The notes under the pieces: model-generated
Database searches by the model: none
What the model was told of the DNA's origin: nothing
Seen by the model: only the letters and a program-made list of their open reading frames with translations
Source of the DNA: Polytrichum commune
Taxonomy: Eukaryota > Streptophyta > Polytrichopsida > Polytrichales > Polytrichaceae
Assembly (NCBI GenBank): GCA_950295325.1
Contig: OX485807.1
Coordinates: 40,456,440-40,520,439, forward strand
Reading direction: 5' to 3'
DNA length: 64,000 nt
In this document: positions 34,415 through 47,655 of the stretch, one piece after another
Layout of the letters: each line of letters starts with the position of its first letter
How positions within the stretch are numbered: the first letter of the stretch is position 1
Translations under genes and position numbers: made by a program

Positions 34415-35517
34415 GGGGAGGTCACTTAGTACATTTTAAAAACGACGTGCGGCATAATATAGGGAGGATTAAAATCATTTGACATAAAAATTATAAAAGA
34501 ATTCCAAATAATGAAGGGTCCATTAAAATTACATAAGCCCATTACAAGTAAAATAGATAGGTATAAAATACGGGCCATTCCCTTTTAGTAAAAATAATAT
34601 AGGGGCTGAAAATAAGGATCTTAGGATGTATGTTTAGTAGAATCAATTTCGTACGCATGCCTCATGAGGGATGGATGAAAAATTACTCATCATTCACCCA
34701 AAAATGGATGAAATTGGAAGCCTAACTCTATGCCCGACTTCTCTTGGTGGTTTTTCTCCCCTTCTTTTTTGAAACTCTTCAACCCGTTTGTGTTTAGGGT
34801 TTAGGATTGCTTGTCGTCATCCTCTTCTCCAATCTTGTGTAGAGTTTTTTAGCCAGGCTGCGTGATCTGATGCGGAAACCTTGAAGGTATGAAACGATCC
34901 ACAGTTTTGTTTTTGGCTCTAACATAGCAGTTCTGGAAGTCGTGGATTAGAAGCAGACGTCGTCGTGGAAGTCCATTGGAAGAGCCATTTTCATTGCTGA
35001 TTTTAAGTCAGATCAAGGATTCTGCTAATGAGATCTGTGGTCTTAGTGTCTCGGGCTTCTATTCTTCGTGAGGTTCGTTCGAGCAATACTATTGTGCAGG
35101 ATTCCGTTTTTAATTTGAACACGATTTAGTCGTTCGTGCTGCGAATTTGAGGTGCTTCGGAATACAAACACAATACGCCTTCCTCGTTAGCGTGTGGCTC
35201 TCGTTCTTTGCGGTAGTTTTGATGTGTTTTGGTTCTAATGTAGCATTTCTTGAATAGTGGACGTCGTGAAAGCTATTGAAAGAGCGATTTGTACGATCTG
35301 AGAGCGGGTCCTTTCGAAAGCGTCTGTGAGTTTAATGCTCTCTGCCGCCATAGTTCGATTATTTTTTATGTGATTCGAGCGGTACTAATAATCATTCGAA
35401 TGCTGATTTTGAATCCACAGTACCTCGAATTTGAGGTATGTCGGATTACAGACACAAAATGCACCGAGTTGTTTGGGATGGAATGTGCACTTGTTGGATA
35501 GGTTGTCTATCATTTGG

Positions 35518-35540
35518 TTTAGGGTTTAGGGTTTAGGGTT
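35518..35540. repeat. Interstitial telomere-like TTTAGGG run
   Basis: Three TTTAGGG units within the divergent upstream region of element B. Confidence 0.8.
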
Positions 35541-36719
35541 GAACTGCGAAGGTAGAGCTGAAGCACGACAAGGCGGTCATTAGTGTTCTGTGTCATCAAA
35601 TGTGATGTTCATGGGAATGGCCTGTTATCAGTTTCAGATTTATCTTTAGATTTACCACATTATGAATCTTGTATTATGTAGTATTTTGGAGCATGATGTG
35701 CCCTATGCAATCAACTGACAAGGCTTCTTCTGTTTTATGTTGCAGGAATACTTTGCGGGTATGACCGGAAATGTCATTTTTGGAGGCCCGATGGAGCTGG
35801 GTATCTAAAGGCTTGCAAGTTGAGTTCAAGATTGGAAGTGCTCATTGTTGGACAGAAAAGCTCTTGGAGTCGTCTCCAATCCTGCATGATAAAGGTGATA
35901 GAGGTGATGATTGCATGCTTCCAATTTTGACGTCACCCTTTACCCTGTTTGATGACCTACTTCAACTTTGTTGATGTTGTTGTGGATCATTGGCATCATT
36001 GATGACATGAAATTGTGCACAGATTAATACACCCCTGTATCCATTTTGGGTCATCTTTGCAGCTCGTAACTTCAATGATGAAAAGTACTGTCTCCGAGCA
36101 ACAGGAAGGTCGCAAGGCAGGCGAGTGAGCGCATTCCTTCCTTCCAAACCAGTGAATGGGATGTAGTGATTCTCCGAAAGAACACAATTTTGTGATTCAT
36201 TTGATATGTGCCTGCAATTATATTCTCTACATCATTTTCTGAATTGAATTTTTCACTCACAACTTGGTTGCATCTTTCTGATTCTTAGACTTTTATTGTT
36301 GAAAACCTTGCTGCAAGTCAGCCAGAGAGACACAGTTTCAAGCTAGAGTACAAATTGATTCCAGATCCAATTTGATGAATGCAGACAATACCACAAATGG
36401 AGGCTAACTCCTGGTTGCACTCTTAACTAACTTTCCACTCGTTCGTTTGTTTGTGTGTATAGCGGTGCAGGAGGCTGTTTGAGGATTTCACCGTGCTCAT
36501 GTGTAGGAATTGGAGATCTTCCCTTGTAAGCAAGAAAGTGTGCAAATGATCATCGCCTATCTAGTACTCTTCCGAGGTTGTTCAATCTTGTCGCGCCAGC
36601 TGCACTGTTGGAGATCTTGGAGGCTGACGTTGTGACGTATGTGAGGTCATTCTCTGGCGTCTTCGGAGGCGGGGGAGGTGGCGAAGGGGTCGACCTTGTA
36701 CATGAGTGTTGTGGTTATC

Positions 36720-36930
36720 AGGGATTGGGGAGATTTTAGGGCACAACCGGTTGACATCCTAGTGTTTGCAAGTCGAACCAGTTACATGTTCACATCCTCC
36801 GGTTTTCCTTTATTAAATTGAGGTATATTCTATAAATTCCTATGAAATGACCGGTAATTTTCATACAGTCTTGAACTTCGACCGGTTTTTTCTCAAATTC
36901 AACCGGTTCATTTGTATTCTCCCCGATCGT
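36720..36930. repeat. Repeat shared with 22117-22340
   Basis: Same orientation and block order as the copy upstream of the RING-like gene (see 22117-22340). Here it lies about 1 kb upstream of the transposase candidate start. Confidence 0.65.
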
Positions 36931-37913
36931 TGGTGGTTATTCTGATTGTCAGTCGGTTCCTGCTCCCGAGCTTTGCAGGAACTAAGCATAGCGCAGGAAG
37001 AGAGTACCAATATCGTGTTGCTTGTTGTCCTCGCATTCTCCAATCTTGTGTCGATATTTTCACTAGGCTGAATTTTAGGGTGCGAAAGACTGGAATCGGT
37101 TCGAATCGCTTGCATGCTGATTGCACGGTTAGGTGCAGAAAGGCAGGTTGATTTCTCATCACGAATTCTTGATGAATTTAAGCAGATGGTAAGATCAGAG
37201 TATATAGCATTTGTTTTTTGTCTTCCTCTGCTTCTCCTGCCGTAGGTGTTTAGCCAAGCTAAGTTGCACACCCTTTTTCACAATGATCTACACATGGTTC
37301 AAGCTTGATCACAACTCATGTTCACAAATCCATGTACAAGAAATCGTCTCCTGCACCACTGAAGCTACAATATTTCGTCCAGAAGTGGTCGGTTTGCCAA
37401 GAAAATTATACAAATTTTGCAAATCATTGAAATAATGAATCCAAATTATTATTTGAAACATAATCTAGATTATATCTATGATTATGTTACATGATCTATG
37501 CCTTTGTGAAACCTTTGGAAGAGCCCGTTGTGATTGTTTGATTGAGTTCCCCGGGGGTTATCACTATAAACAGTTCGAGCAAAGTTTCATTGTCTACATC
37601 GATCTATTTCATGCTTCTCATCATTTTAAGCATGCATTTGCAATTTCTGCAAAATATGCAGCTCGCCATGATGTACTAAATGGTCGATTGTTGTCTTGAT
37701 TAAACTGAGATTCACAACCTTTGTTCACCATCATCACTACTAGATCTTTTGCTAGTGTCAACTGCAATCATGGGTTTCCACCAAAAATCTTGGGAATGAT
37801 TTGTGAACAAGGGTCATGTCATGATGGCTTCTTCTTGCATAAAGGAAAAATTTGTACATGTCTAGCATGTTCAGATTCAACCTTTGATAGGGTCGTTGTG
37901 TTGGTGTTTACAG

Positions 37914-40900
37914 ATGGCAACTCAAGTGAAGTTGTGGACTCTGGAGAGAGATTTTGCTATGCCTCAATATTATAGCAAGTTGAAGGTTTTTGAGGAGGAG
38001 ACATACGCCTCGCTTAGGGTTCGTTTGGAAGAGAAATCAGCGTTGGAGTGGCCATTTGAGTTTTGGGACCATGACGATAACTGTAGGATTCGAGAGAAGA
38101 TGGAGGGTTTGAACGATGTAGTAGGTGATGTGTATGTCTTGCCGCAACGGAGTGAGACGGAGGGAGCCCCTAAACGGCGTCGTCTAGACGATGCAAGTCA
38201 CATAGCAAATCAAAATCACCAACAAGTGCCGGATGAGGAGTTTCCACGGATTGAAGAGGACAATGGTGACGAGCTTGTGGAGCCTCTCGGAAGTTGTGGG
38301 GTTACTGGTTCTATAGGGATAACTGATTCTTTGGACCACCAGATGAACTCAACCCTAATTCCCACTGATGTGTGGGAGCGATATCTCGAATATGCAGAGA
38401 AGATGAAGAGGGATTTGAAGTGCTCATCGCAGGAAGACAACCGATGGGTGTTAAAGTCTTGGGACTTTAATGGTAATGGAGTGGTGAAGATCTTTTGCAT
38501 AGAATGTCGCAAGGAGATTGGGGGAGATAGTGGAAAACATGATAAAATCAACATTCAAAATTTGTTTAACAATTTTAAAGCAAAGCATTTGCAGTCTACA
38601 AATCATGTGAAGAATTGGTGTCTTAAAAACGACATAAATTATCATGATCATCCGCAATCCATTGCACCTAAGGGCAAAGGCGTGCATCTCACTCCTGAGA
38701 TGCACAAAAAACTCATTGAACAGGGGGTTGATGTTATGGAAGAAGTGAACTTGTCTTTGGATGTTGCACATAAAACCTTCACAGTGCTAGGGACGTTCAA
38801 AGAATCTGCCCCAAAGAGTTTTTGGATGAAGGTTAGATGCTTCTATTGTAGGGATTTGATTAGCCTATGCCCCCCCCAAGAACAACTTGGAATGGAATTT
38901 ACGACATCATTTGGCATCCACAAAGCACTTGAGGGCAGTTGAAGCATCTAAGGCTAGTGCAAAACGTCCAACTGCAATTTTTAGTGGAAAAAAAGGGAGG
39001 CCAACGCTATCATCTAGGGTTAGTGTTCATTCTAACCAACCTGATCTTGGAAGATGGTGGAAGGCAAGAACTACTAGTTCAGAGTCCCAAGGTGGTGGAG
39101 GTGAGTCATCTATTACTGATCGCAATTCAATTCTTGGGTTGATGTGTTGGGGTTTTAGAGGGCCAACCTTCATGTACTCTGATGTATCGTATTCAGTTAA
39201 GGAATTACTTAATGATCCTCATGTTGGGGGAGTTTGGTATCCTGAACCACATGTTAGAGCAAGTGTTATTGTGAATGGAGAGACCATTGACATTAATGGT
39301 ACGTTTAGACATAGGTCATGTAATAGAGTGGATACCTCTGGCTCTGGATTTTTAAGTCTTATGTGCTCCATGTGCTCTGCAATCCCCTTGGAAAATGATT
39401 TTAGGAAAAGGGTCTTACGAGAAGATATTACATTTCAAAAAAGGGGAACTCGGAGCACTGGGGCAGGGAGGAGAGTTGGATATTTGTCCAATTATGAACT
39501 TGCTAAGCACAGTTATGATTTGAGTAGAAAATTAAAAATGGAGAAGTTCTTGCATTCGGCAGCTCGGGCTAGGATTGTTCAGTTGAAAGTGAAGCGTCCA
39601 ACTCTACGGGAACTAGCAAGAGAGGCTTCCTCCGAGCATAATGTAATTAAATTTTGCACAAATATCATCAACGCTCATAGGTGTGGTGCATTTGGTGGGA
39701 AACCAGCATTATGGGATTTTCTTAATGATGTTGCACAAAATATAAATCGGGATGTTAGAGGGAACCGATATAGTGATAATAGTAAATGCCTAGGGGAAGT
39801 TATGAAGGTTTATGGTGGTCGTCGAATGGTTGATCTATTTTCTTTAAATTTTGCGGGTCCAAGCTATAGTCAAGTTAAGAGAGATGTAAAGAAAGGAGTA
39901 CAATTTATACCTGGTGAGCATGCCGAGATATTTTCTGCGGTAGCCGAAATATATCGGGATGCTAAGTTGGCTCATAATATTGTCGGTCCAGTCCCGGTTA
40001 TCCTTGCCAAGGATGAGACAAAAGTGAAAGGAAGAGTGGCGTGGGAATCCAAGTGGGATACTCTTGCTGGATTTTGTGGACCATCTGAAAACCATGTTTG
40101 TGTATCTGGTTTTAGACCTGTCGTAGGTTGTGGTGAGGATGGATATCGTCAAATATGTACATCTTTCTCGTCTAATACGAAAGGTTCATTTGCCCGTGTA
40201 GTAGTTGTAAACCCTTTACATGATAAATTACCTCGTATTGTTTTAGTTGTATGTTGCACATGTAACTGTTTCAATTCCTCTTGGATAAGAAACCAATGGG
40301 AAGTCATTGACAAACTATGGGAAATTGATTGCCTTGCTAGTGTGGGTCCTATAGTGGGGCATGCTAGCGATGGTGATTCCCGCAGGAGACAATTAATGTT
40401 GGCAGATTTCAAAAGCACGGTAGGGAATCGTCTTGATATAGGGTGGGAAGGATGGATGTTTACGGCATCCTTAGATGAAAAAGGCAATGCCAGGGGATTG
40501 CACGACCAAGATTATATTCACAATGGTAAAAAAATAATCAATCCTTTGCTTTCAGCAGCAAGGACACTACAACTTGGAGGAGATTTGTGTCTCCACCAAC
40601 ATATAGAGCTAGTGTTTGAGCAATTTCAAATTGAGGAGCATGGTTTAAAATTGGAAGATGTTCATAGAAAGGACCGGCAGAATTGGGCATCAGCACAAAG
40701 GTTATGTCAGTCAAAGGTCAGGGCATGTTTGGCACGGATGCGTAGTGTGGACTACCCTCATAGAGAAAGAACTATGGGGACTGAATATTATTTGGAAATT
40801 TGTGCGAATTACATTGATATTTTTTTGTCTCCCATATTAGACCTTCGTTCACGGATTGTATTGTGTGGCAAAGTGTCATTTTTTTTCCGGATTTGGAGAC

Positions 40901-42402
40901 TATGGCTTCAGAATGGAGATCATGGTGTGTTGGGGAATTCACAAAAATTGGTAGAGGCAAAAAACTTTGTGAGTTTACAATGTTTTTTGGACATCCAGCT
41001 ATCGTGTCATTTTGTTGTTCTTTTAATCTGCCATTTCAGAGACAGGTACCCGGAACTAGCTGTTCCGCTCCATTTGACGGGAAGTGATTCATGCGAGATA
41101 TTTTTTTCAAAAATTGGGGGCATGAACGGGCAAGAGCGTGCATATGACTTCCACGAGTTGGTTAATAGCGCAAACATCTTGAACCATATCTCTGCTATAG
41201 AATATGGTAAGAACGGATTAGCGTTCAAAAAACAACACAATAAGATGGAGAATGTTTGGGAATCACTTCATAAGCTTCAACCTGGAGAGCAACGATGCAA
41301 TTTGGGCGACTATACGGCGATAACCTCAAACGCCGATGTGATAGCCGCGCTGCAAGATGGATTGAAAGAGGCCCATGCTTTGTTCCGGCCTTTGAACATG
41401 GCTCCAAGTACACAATGTCTAGCCAAAAAAAAAATATGGTATGAGAAGCCATGGCTAGTGGAGAAAGCAGATCCAACAAGTTTTGCTTACAAACCAAATG
41501 TTAGGCCAGTGTTAGGAGAGGATGGGGACTCTGAGGTATTGAGGGACCGGTTACATATAGAATCTGTGGCATCAGTGGATTTTGTAGATTCATCCCAAAT
41601 GGGAGATTCCATTGAAGATGATGTCATCGACGATGGGTTGCAACTATCCACTTTGGTAGAAGAAGAGACTCGTGATGTCATAACGGACCTACTTAATCAG
41701 GCGAAGGATCAGGTGACCTCAGTACAGAGAACCAGAAAAATTTTGCCAACCGTAGAAGTTGATGGGCATTCCATTTACAAGTCAACGTTTGTCTCGCAAC
41801 TCAATGGTAATGTTTTTCTATCCAAAGATAGATTAGCAAGAATTAAACATAGTATTCATTTCAACAACCATGATAATTGTCTCCAAGCAAGATCTTCATG
41901 TGGATCAAGTTTGTTATCTATAGGATCTGATTGTGGGGTGCATTTTGTCCAACGGAGCACAACAATGCTATTGTCAACTGTAAAAGCTGCTGCCAAACGA
42001 AAAAGGGGACGTTCAATGACTGATGTTAAAGCTGGAAATGCTACTAACATATTGAACGGAGTAGATTCCAGTTCATGGTGGGTGGGTAGGGTGCAGGCTA
42101 TGCGGCGGCGCAATGGGAAACAATTTGGAGTACTTAGGCAAGCGGTTGACCTTCTTGCTCGAACGGAGGAATCAGGGAGGAGAAATCCTAATAATCCCCA
42201 CATCGAAGTAATGTTGCAATATTATAGAAAATATCCAGGCCGTAACAAATTTAAGTATGATCACACGGATAGCAAATGGATTGATGTAGATTGCATTATA
42301 TCTACGGTAATAATGAGCTACAATTCTAAAAATGAGGTGTACACTCTTGATAGGAATGATTCAGAGCAACTGTCCAAGTTTGTGACAGAACAAACTATAT
42401 AA
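37914..42402 (+). CDS. Zinc-finger, RNase H-like transposase candidate (~1495 aa)
   Basis: One long frame apart from a single extra C in a C8 run at 38870-38877. Before it the frame runs 37914-38942, after it 38887-42402. The ATG at 37914 directly follows acceptor-like TTTACAG. N-terminal ~90 residues are unassigned. Two U1/BED-like C2H2 fingers follow: CIEC...KHLQSTNH and CFYC...HHLASTKH, each C-x2-C...H-x5-H, on either side of the C run. The central and C-terminal part has possible catalytic acidic residues in HASDGDSRRRQ, HDQDYIHNGKK and GSDSCEIFFSKIGG; the last two resemble the Asp and the D/E-x-FF positions of P-element and hAT-like RNase H transposases. An acidic stretch at about residues 1190-1260 and a basic KRKRGR run follow. 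The remaining 700 codons have no stop, so this is the best candidate to move the element. Which family it belongs to, and whether it acts on these ends, is unproven. Confidence 0.75.
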
Positions 42403-43261
42403 GATTCATGACCAAGCTTAAAGTGTTTCACACTATATGGTTTTGGTCTTCACTAGCATGTAAAGTGATTTTGAATAAAGGATTTTTATGGAGCGGGTGT
42501 TGTGTTTGTGAACACACACACAATCTTGTTGTGTTTGTAAACACACACTCAATCATGTTGTGTTCCATCCTAAGTCTTCTTTTTGTATTTTTACTTTAAG
42601 TTTTTGTACTTGGTTTTTGCAATGGTACGTAATTTTTATATTTTTTTGTTGCCATGCTTTTCCCATCACTTTTGTAGTGCATACATTCTTAAATTCTGTT
42701 TTTTTAATTAAAAAGAATATAGACTACAAAAAATTTCAATGACATGGGCATTATAAGTAATGATAGGGTACAAAAAAATAGGCCATTTTAGAAAATTATG
42801 TAATTATAGGGAGCTTTTAATTCGTGCCTTGGAGGTAAATAGCCCCTAAAAAAATACCCCTCCGCCGTACGTGGTACACAAAAATCCTATTGAGTGACCT
42901 CCCCGTGAAAGGTGCAGATGTCGAAGGACTCCCCAAGTCACCTTCATCTGCACTGTCATCAAAACTATCCTCCCCGACAATGTCTAGCTCATCCCCAGAC
43001 GTAGATTGGGTGTTGCCCATGTCGTCAGAGAAGGAATCCCCTCTTCCACCAACTCCCTCTATTGCGCCTACACACATGCACATGAAACCTCAACACACAT
43101 GGAAAGAATGTACGGGTCCAAAAGAATCAAATATCGGAAAATGCAAGACACCATGATCAATGGGGACACCGAGGATGAAGACATTTCCAACACAACTACA
43201 ATGTGACCTCCCAACAATGTGCGTAAGTCCAAAAAAAGTTCCAGAAAATATTTTGATGGGG
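42403..43261. other. Spacer after transposase candidate, with small ORF remnant
   Basis: AT-rich to 42836. From 42846 to 43156 an open plus frame contains LLSDLPV and a Ser-rich stretch; its DNA around 42885-42915 matches, inverted, the start of the DUF7869-like frame at 34395-34437 (14 identical bases GTGACCTCCCCGTG plus a looser match outward). The product is not recognised and neither strand can be called a gene. Confidence 0.4.
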
Positions 43262-44252
43262 GTTTGGGTCGACCGGCCCAAACCTCATAAGGGTCATACT
43301 GAAACCCTAACACTCTGGGGTAGGGGTTTGGGTCGACCGAGCCAAACCACACAAGGGTCACATTGAACCCCTAACACACTGGGGTAGGGGTTTGGGTCGA
43401 CCGACCCAAACCTCACAAGGGTACATCCACCATCACAAGGTAGGGGTTTGGGTCAGTCGACCCAAACCTGATAAGGGTAAAAAAAAAACCCTCACACACT
43501 GGGGTAGGCGTTTGGGCCGACCGACCCAAACCTCAGAAAGGTACATCCACCCACACCAGGTAGGGGTTTGGGTCGGTCGACCCAAACCTGCTAAGGGTAA
43601 AGAAAACCCTTAACACACTGGGGTTGGGGTTTGGGTCGACCGACCCAAACCTCACAAGGGTACATCCACCCACAACAGGTAGGGGTTTGGGTCGGTCGAC
43701 CCAAACCTGCTAAGGGTAAAAAAAAAACCCTTAACACACTGGGGTAGGGGTTTGGGTCGACCGACCCAAACCTCAGAAGGGTACATCCACCCACACCAGG
43801 TAGGGGTTTGGGTCGGTCAGCCCAAACCTGCTAAGGGTCAGGAAAAAACCCTAACACACTGGGGTAGGGGTTTGGGTTGACCGACCCAAACCTCACAAGG
43901 GTACATCCACCATCACGAGGTAGGGGTTTGGGTCGGTTGACCCAAACCTGGTAAGGGTCAGAAAAAAACCCTAACACACTGGGGTAGGGGTTTGGGTCGA
44001 CCGACCCAAACCTCAGAAGAGTACATCCACCCACACCAGGTAGGGGTTTGGGTCGGTCGACCCAAACTTGCTAAGGGTAAAAAAAAACCCTTAACACACT
44101 GGGGTTGGGGTTTGGGTCGACCGACCCAAACCTCATAAGGGTACATCCACCCACACCAGGTAGGGGTTTGGGTCAGTCGACCCAAACCTGCTAAGGGTAA
44201 AAAAAAACCCTTAACACACTGGGGTAGGGGTTTGGGTCGACCGACCCAAACC
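43262..44252. repeat. Palindrome tandem array, 60-bp period (element B)
   Basis: About 17 palindromes every ~60 bp. Two spacer types alternate: CTCA(C/G)AAGGGTACATCCACC after palindromes with central AC, and CTGCTAAGGGTAAAAAAAAA followed by CACACTGGGG after palindromes with central GT. The true unit is therefore a ~120-bp dimer. The spacers are unrelated to the 79-bp units at 1-830, although the palindrome is the same. Confidence 0.97.
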
Positions 44253-46130
44253 TCAGATTGACATTGGATAGATTAATATGTTATAACCCTATCTCCTAAA
44301 CCCTAAACCCTAAACCCTAAACACCAAATGTAGTTGTGGTTCACTGATGCCCCCATATACAAACAACATCTATTTTATCTTGCGCCATCATCTAATATAC
44401 ATGGAGGGAACAATGCATAACAACATGATTGCTTGAATGGCTTCATTTTATGTTGTGCTTCTCCGATTTACTCTTATATCATAATCTATATATTAAATAT
44501 ATCGTGAACCATGGTTTATTGGCGACTCTGCGATTCATCAAAGTCACGATCTCACGGAATCATGTACTTAAAACTTGCGCATGTTAGTATTTTCAAATAA
44601 GGATCATGCATTTCAAAACCCTTACAAAATGCAGTTGGGGAAGGTATTCATTTAATAGGCTCCACACTCACGTATTCTAAATTGTTCCACATGTTGGGGG
44701 GTGTGGGACCCCTTTTTTATTCATTCAATATCGTGTGAGTTGTTGGCATCATTGGTAAAGTCTAGATGTCAATGATTACATCGTTAAATATCACGCAATT
44801 GTATGGTTTTCCTAACATGGTCAAACAAAAGAGAAACCAATGCCTTCAATGTGTTTGGAAAATTTAGGGTATGGTGTCATGTATGTAGGGGTTAAGTATT
44901 AGTTTAGCATAAAGTTTTGTTGTAAGAATGCATTGGCTATATAAATGGTTAGTTTTGTAGAATAACACATTTTATGTAGCACCTTAGTGTACTCCAGAGA
45001 TCAAGTTACATACTATTTAAGGGCTTTATGTTGGATGAACGAGAGGTGCACTTGTGCACTTCATAATTATGTCTTGCTATAACTTTTTACCGACATTATC
45101 GTTTTTTACCAACTAAGTCAGATCATAATCTTTCGTGTGCATACTACCTACTTAAGTTATTTGGATGAAAAAAATACTTTCTATTAAATGTTACAGAAAT
45201 GTGTAGCTCCGAATGGTAACCCACACTAATTAGAGAAAATAGTCTAGTAGATTAGGAAATGATCACAAGCACAAGGGATTGAAATCTTGAGAAACTTGTA
45301 CAAAAGCTTTGGTGGGGTGCGAGGTGGGGGTGGGGGCCATTTTATACATCATAGTAGAGTTATACATGAAGTCTTGGATCAAACTTAGGTTTGAGAATAT
45401 AACCATAAAATCATCCAATTATTTCAAGGGCTTAGAACCATATTAATTGTAAGACCAGAACAACATAGTCTAATGTTTGGGTCGTCCTACCTAAACCATC
45501 ACAAATTAACAAATAAAGTGATTAATACAAATGCAGCCTAAAAAATAAGTGACTTAGCCTATAAAATTTTGAAAGTGTAGGACAAAGAGCCTATGCACAA
45601 TTTAAGAACATAGGATATCAACCTATGTGATAAAAAAATGTAAGAAATTTTACATACAATTTGTTTAAAAGAGAGGATTTTGGCCATTCATCCTTCTTCA
45701 AATTAGGAAATTAGTTGGCCTAAGTACATATCTTTAGGCTATATCTTAGGAAGAGTAGAGGTTGAATCAGAAGATGGTGAGGACTTTCACCCTTGAACTC
45801 ATTTGAATTTTAGCAACCTTTCATAACTTATAATCAACGCTTTAAAAAACAGATGGTTAATCCTTGGCCTTCAAATGTGGTGAAAGGCTTAGCCAGGTTC
45901 AATTCCTGCCAAGGATACGACTTAGTACTCAAATTTTGAATTAAAAACCTACAACATTAAAAGATATGAAGGATTTTAACCTACTAAAAATTAGTTTTCA
46001 AGGCAATTGGCGGGTAACTTAAAGGCTCAAAAGGTTTTCAACTTACAAAAATTTGATATTGTAGTATGCAACCTATGCCATGAGGGACATAGCCTATGCC
46101 TTTTTAAAGAGGTAGGCCCGCTAAGGGTTT
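44253..46130. other. Non-coding interior of element B
   Basis: No gene. Begins with a CCCTAAA run at 44296-44321. One decayed palindrome (GTTTGGGTCGTCCTACCTAAAC) is at about 45476. Remainder is AT-rich. Confidence 0.6.
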
Positions 46131-47655
46131 AGAGTCGGGCTTTCGAATTTAGGGTTCCCTATATCCCTATTCCCGTGGGTGCCCTAATCCTGTGGGCACC
46201 CTATTCGCGCGGTTGGGGGCCAATTCCCGAGGCAAACAAAACCCCAACCGTCACAAAATTTCATTCTTTCTCTCTTACTCTCCGCGCCAAGCATACGCTC
46301 CGCGCCTCGCTTGGAAGCGCCGCCTCTCCTGAAGCGCCGCTTTCGCGAAGCGGTGTGGCGATTCAGGCTGGGTATAGCTTTTACATCGTTTTCTCCCGCA
46401 TCTTGCTTGTTTTTCCTTCTTCTATTTCTCTCCTTTCTCTTGCGATAACAATAGAATAACACTTGTGCAACCTTGGAAGTTAGGAAGAGTTTAGAAAAAA
46501 CCAGAAACACACGGAGGAAGGTTTTAGGGCGTGAGGGTGAAGGAAAAAGTAGGAAGAGTTGTTGGAAGAGTGTTGGAAAGTGTTGGAAGAGAGTTGGAAG
46601 AGTGTCCAGGAGTTCTTGTGAGATTCGGGAGTGTTTGTGAGGTGCAGGTTTTGTGAGTTTGTGTTGTTTTAGGTTTGTTTGATAGATTCAACAGTTTTTT
46701 TGTGAGATTCAGGAGTGGTTATATCTTTGAGGTTTTGGGAGTTTGTGTTGTTTAAGGAGTGCTTGAGAGATTTCGAATTCGTTTAAGAGGTATAGTAGTT
46801 GTGTGTGAGATTCAGTAGTTGTGTGTGAGATTCAGGAGTTGGTTCAGAGGTTCAGGAGTTGGTTCAGAGATTCAAGAGTTAGTTGAGAGATTCAAGAGTT
46901 TTTTGAGAGAATTTACAATCGTTTGGAAGCCACAGAACCAAATCTATTCCAAAGTGTCTGCAACACATCTTTGAAATGTATTGTGTTTTCTTATATCCAC
47001 AATGTGAGATGGTTAATTCATGGTTTGTAGCATACACAACGCATAAGCATTGTATATGCTTCATGCCAAGTTAAAAATATATAATAAAATAATATTGTTT
47101 GGGGAGACGACCCAAACACAGCCTCTTGTTTGGGTCGATCGACCCAAACACAGGATCTTGTTTGGGTCGTCCGCCCTAAACATGTCCTCATTTTGGGACC
47201 CTGACCCCTAAAGAAAGCCACATGTCTGTGAACCTAAACACAAAACAAAGCCTCATGTTTTGGTTGTTCGACCCAAACATGGCCTCATGATTGGGAACCT
47301 AAACCCAAAACAAAGCCTCATGTTTGGGTCGCCCGACCCAAACACGACGTCTGAACAAGAAAAGTATCAAAAAATCCTTCAAATGCCCATAATTGAAATT
47401 GATGAAATCATGTACATACACATATATTATACTAAATACACACAAACTCTCTAACGAGGAACCATCATAGGTCTATTTCAGCACACAAGGAGCACGAGCC
47501 ACCAAGTGTTCAAGGTTTCGGTCGATCGACCCAAACCTTGAATTTGGGATGGTCAATAAAATACATTTGTTCCATTTCCACCAAATGTTAAATGCATTGT
47601 CGACTACTTTGGGTCGATCGACCGAAACTAATAGTTTCAATTTTTGGACTTACAG
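46131..47655 (+). promoter_or_regulatory. Promoter and 5' leader of cargo gene, copy B
   Basis: A GC-rich, CT-rich stretch at 46150-46350 containing AGCGCCGC repeats resembles the start region of copy A. It is followed by tandem G/T-rich units (GAGATTCAGGAGTTG(G/T)TT) at 46590-46920. Palindromes, partly decayed, lie at 47097-47345, with further copies at 47512-47535 and 47611-47631. The coding ATG at 47656 directly follows the acceptor-like CTTACAG. An untranslated first exon with a 5' intron is likely. Confidence 0.5.

Larger units (their letters stand above)
34415..37913. promoter_or_regulatory. Shared upstream region of the two divergent transposase-like genes
   Basis: About 3.5 kb between the minus-strand DUF7869-like gene and the plus-strand 1495-aa gene, with no coding region. 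CT-rich and TTTAGGG-containing stretches at 34740-34850 and 35518-35540 look promoter-like. Two partly repeated segments contain TCTCCAATCTTGTGT (about 34830 and 37033). Untranslated exons of the plus-strand gene are likely, since its ATG directly follows TGTTTACAG. At 36720-36930 is the repeat shared with 22117-22340. Confidence 0.45.

Noticed and set aside
42817-43156. Small genes on either strand
   Set aside because: Serine- and acid-rich low complexity on both strands without family resemblance; kept only as a remnant note.
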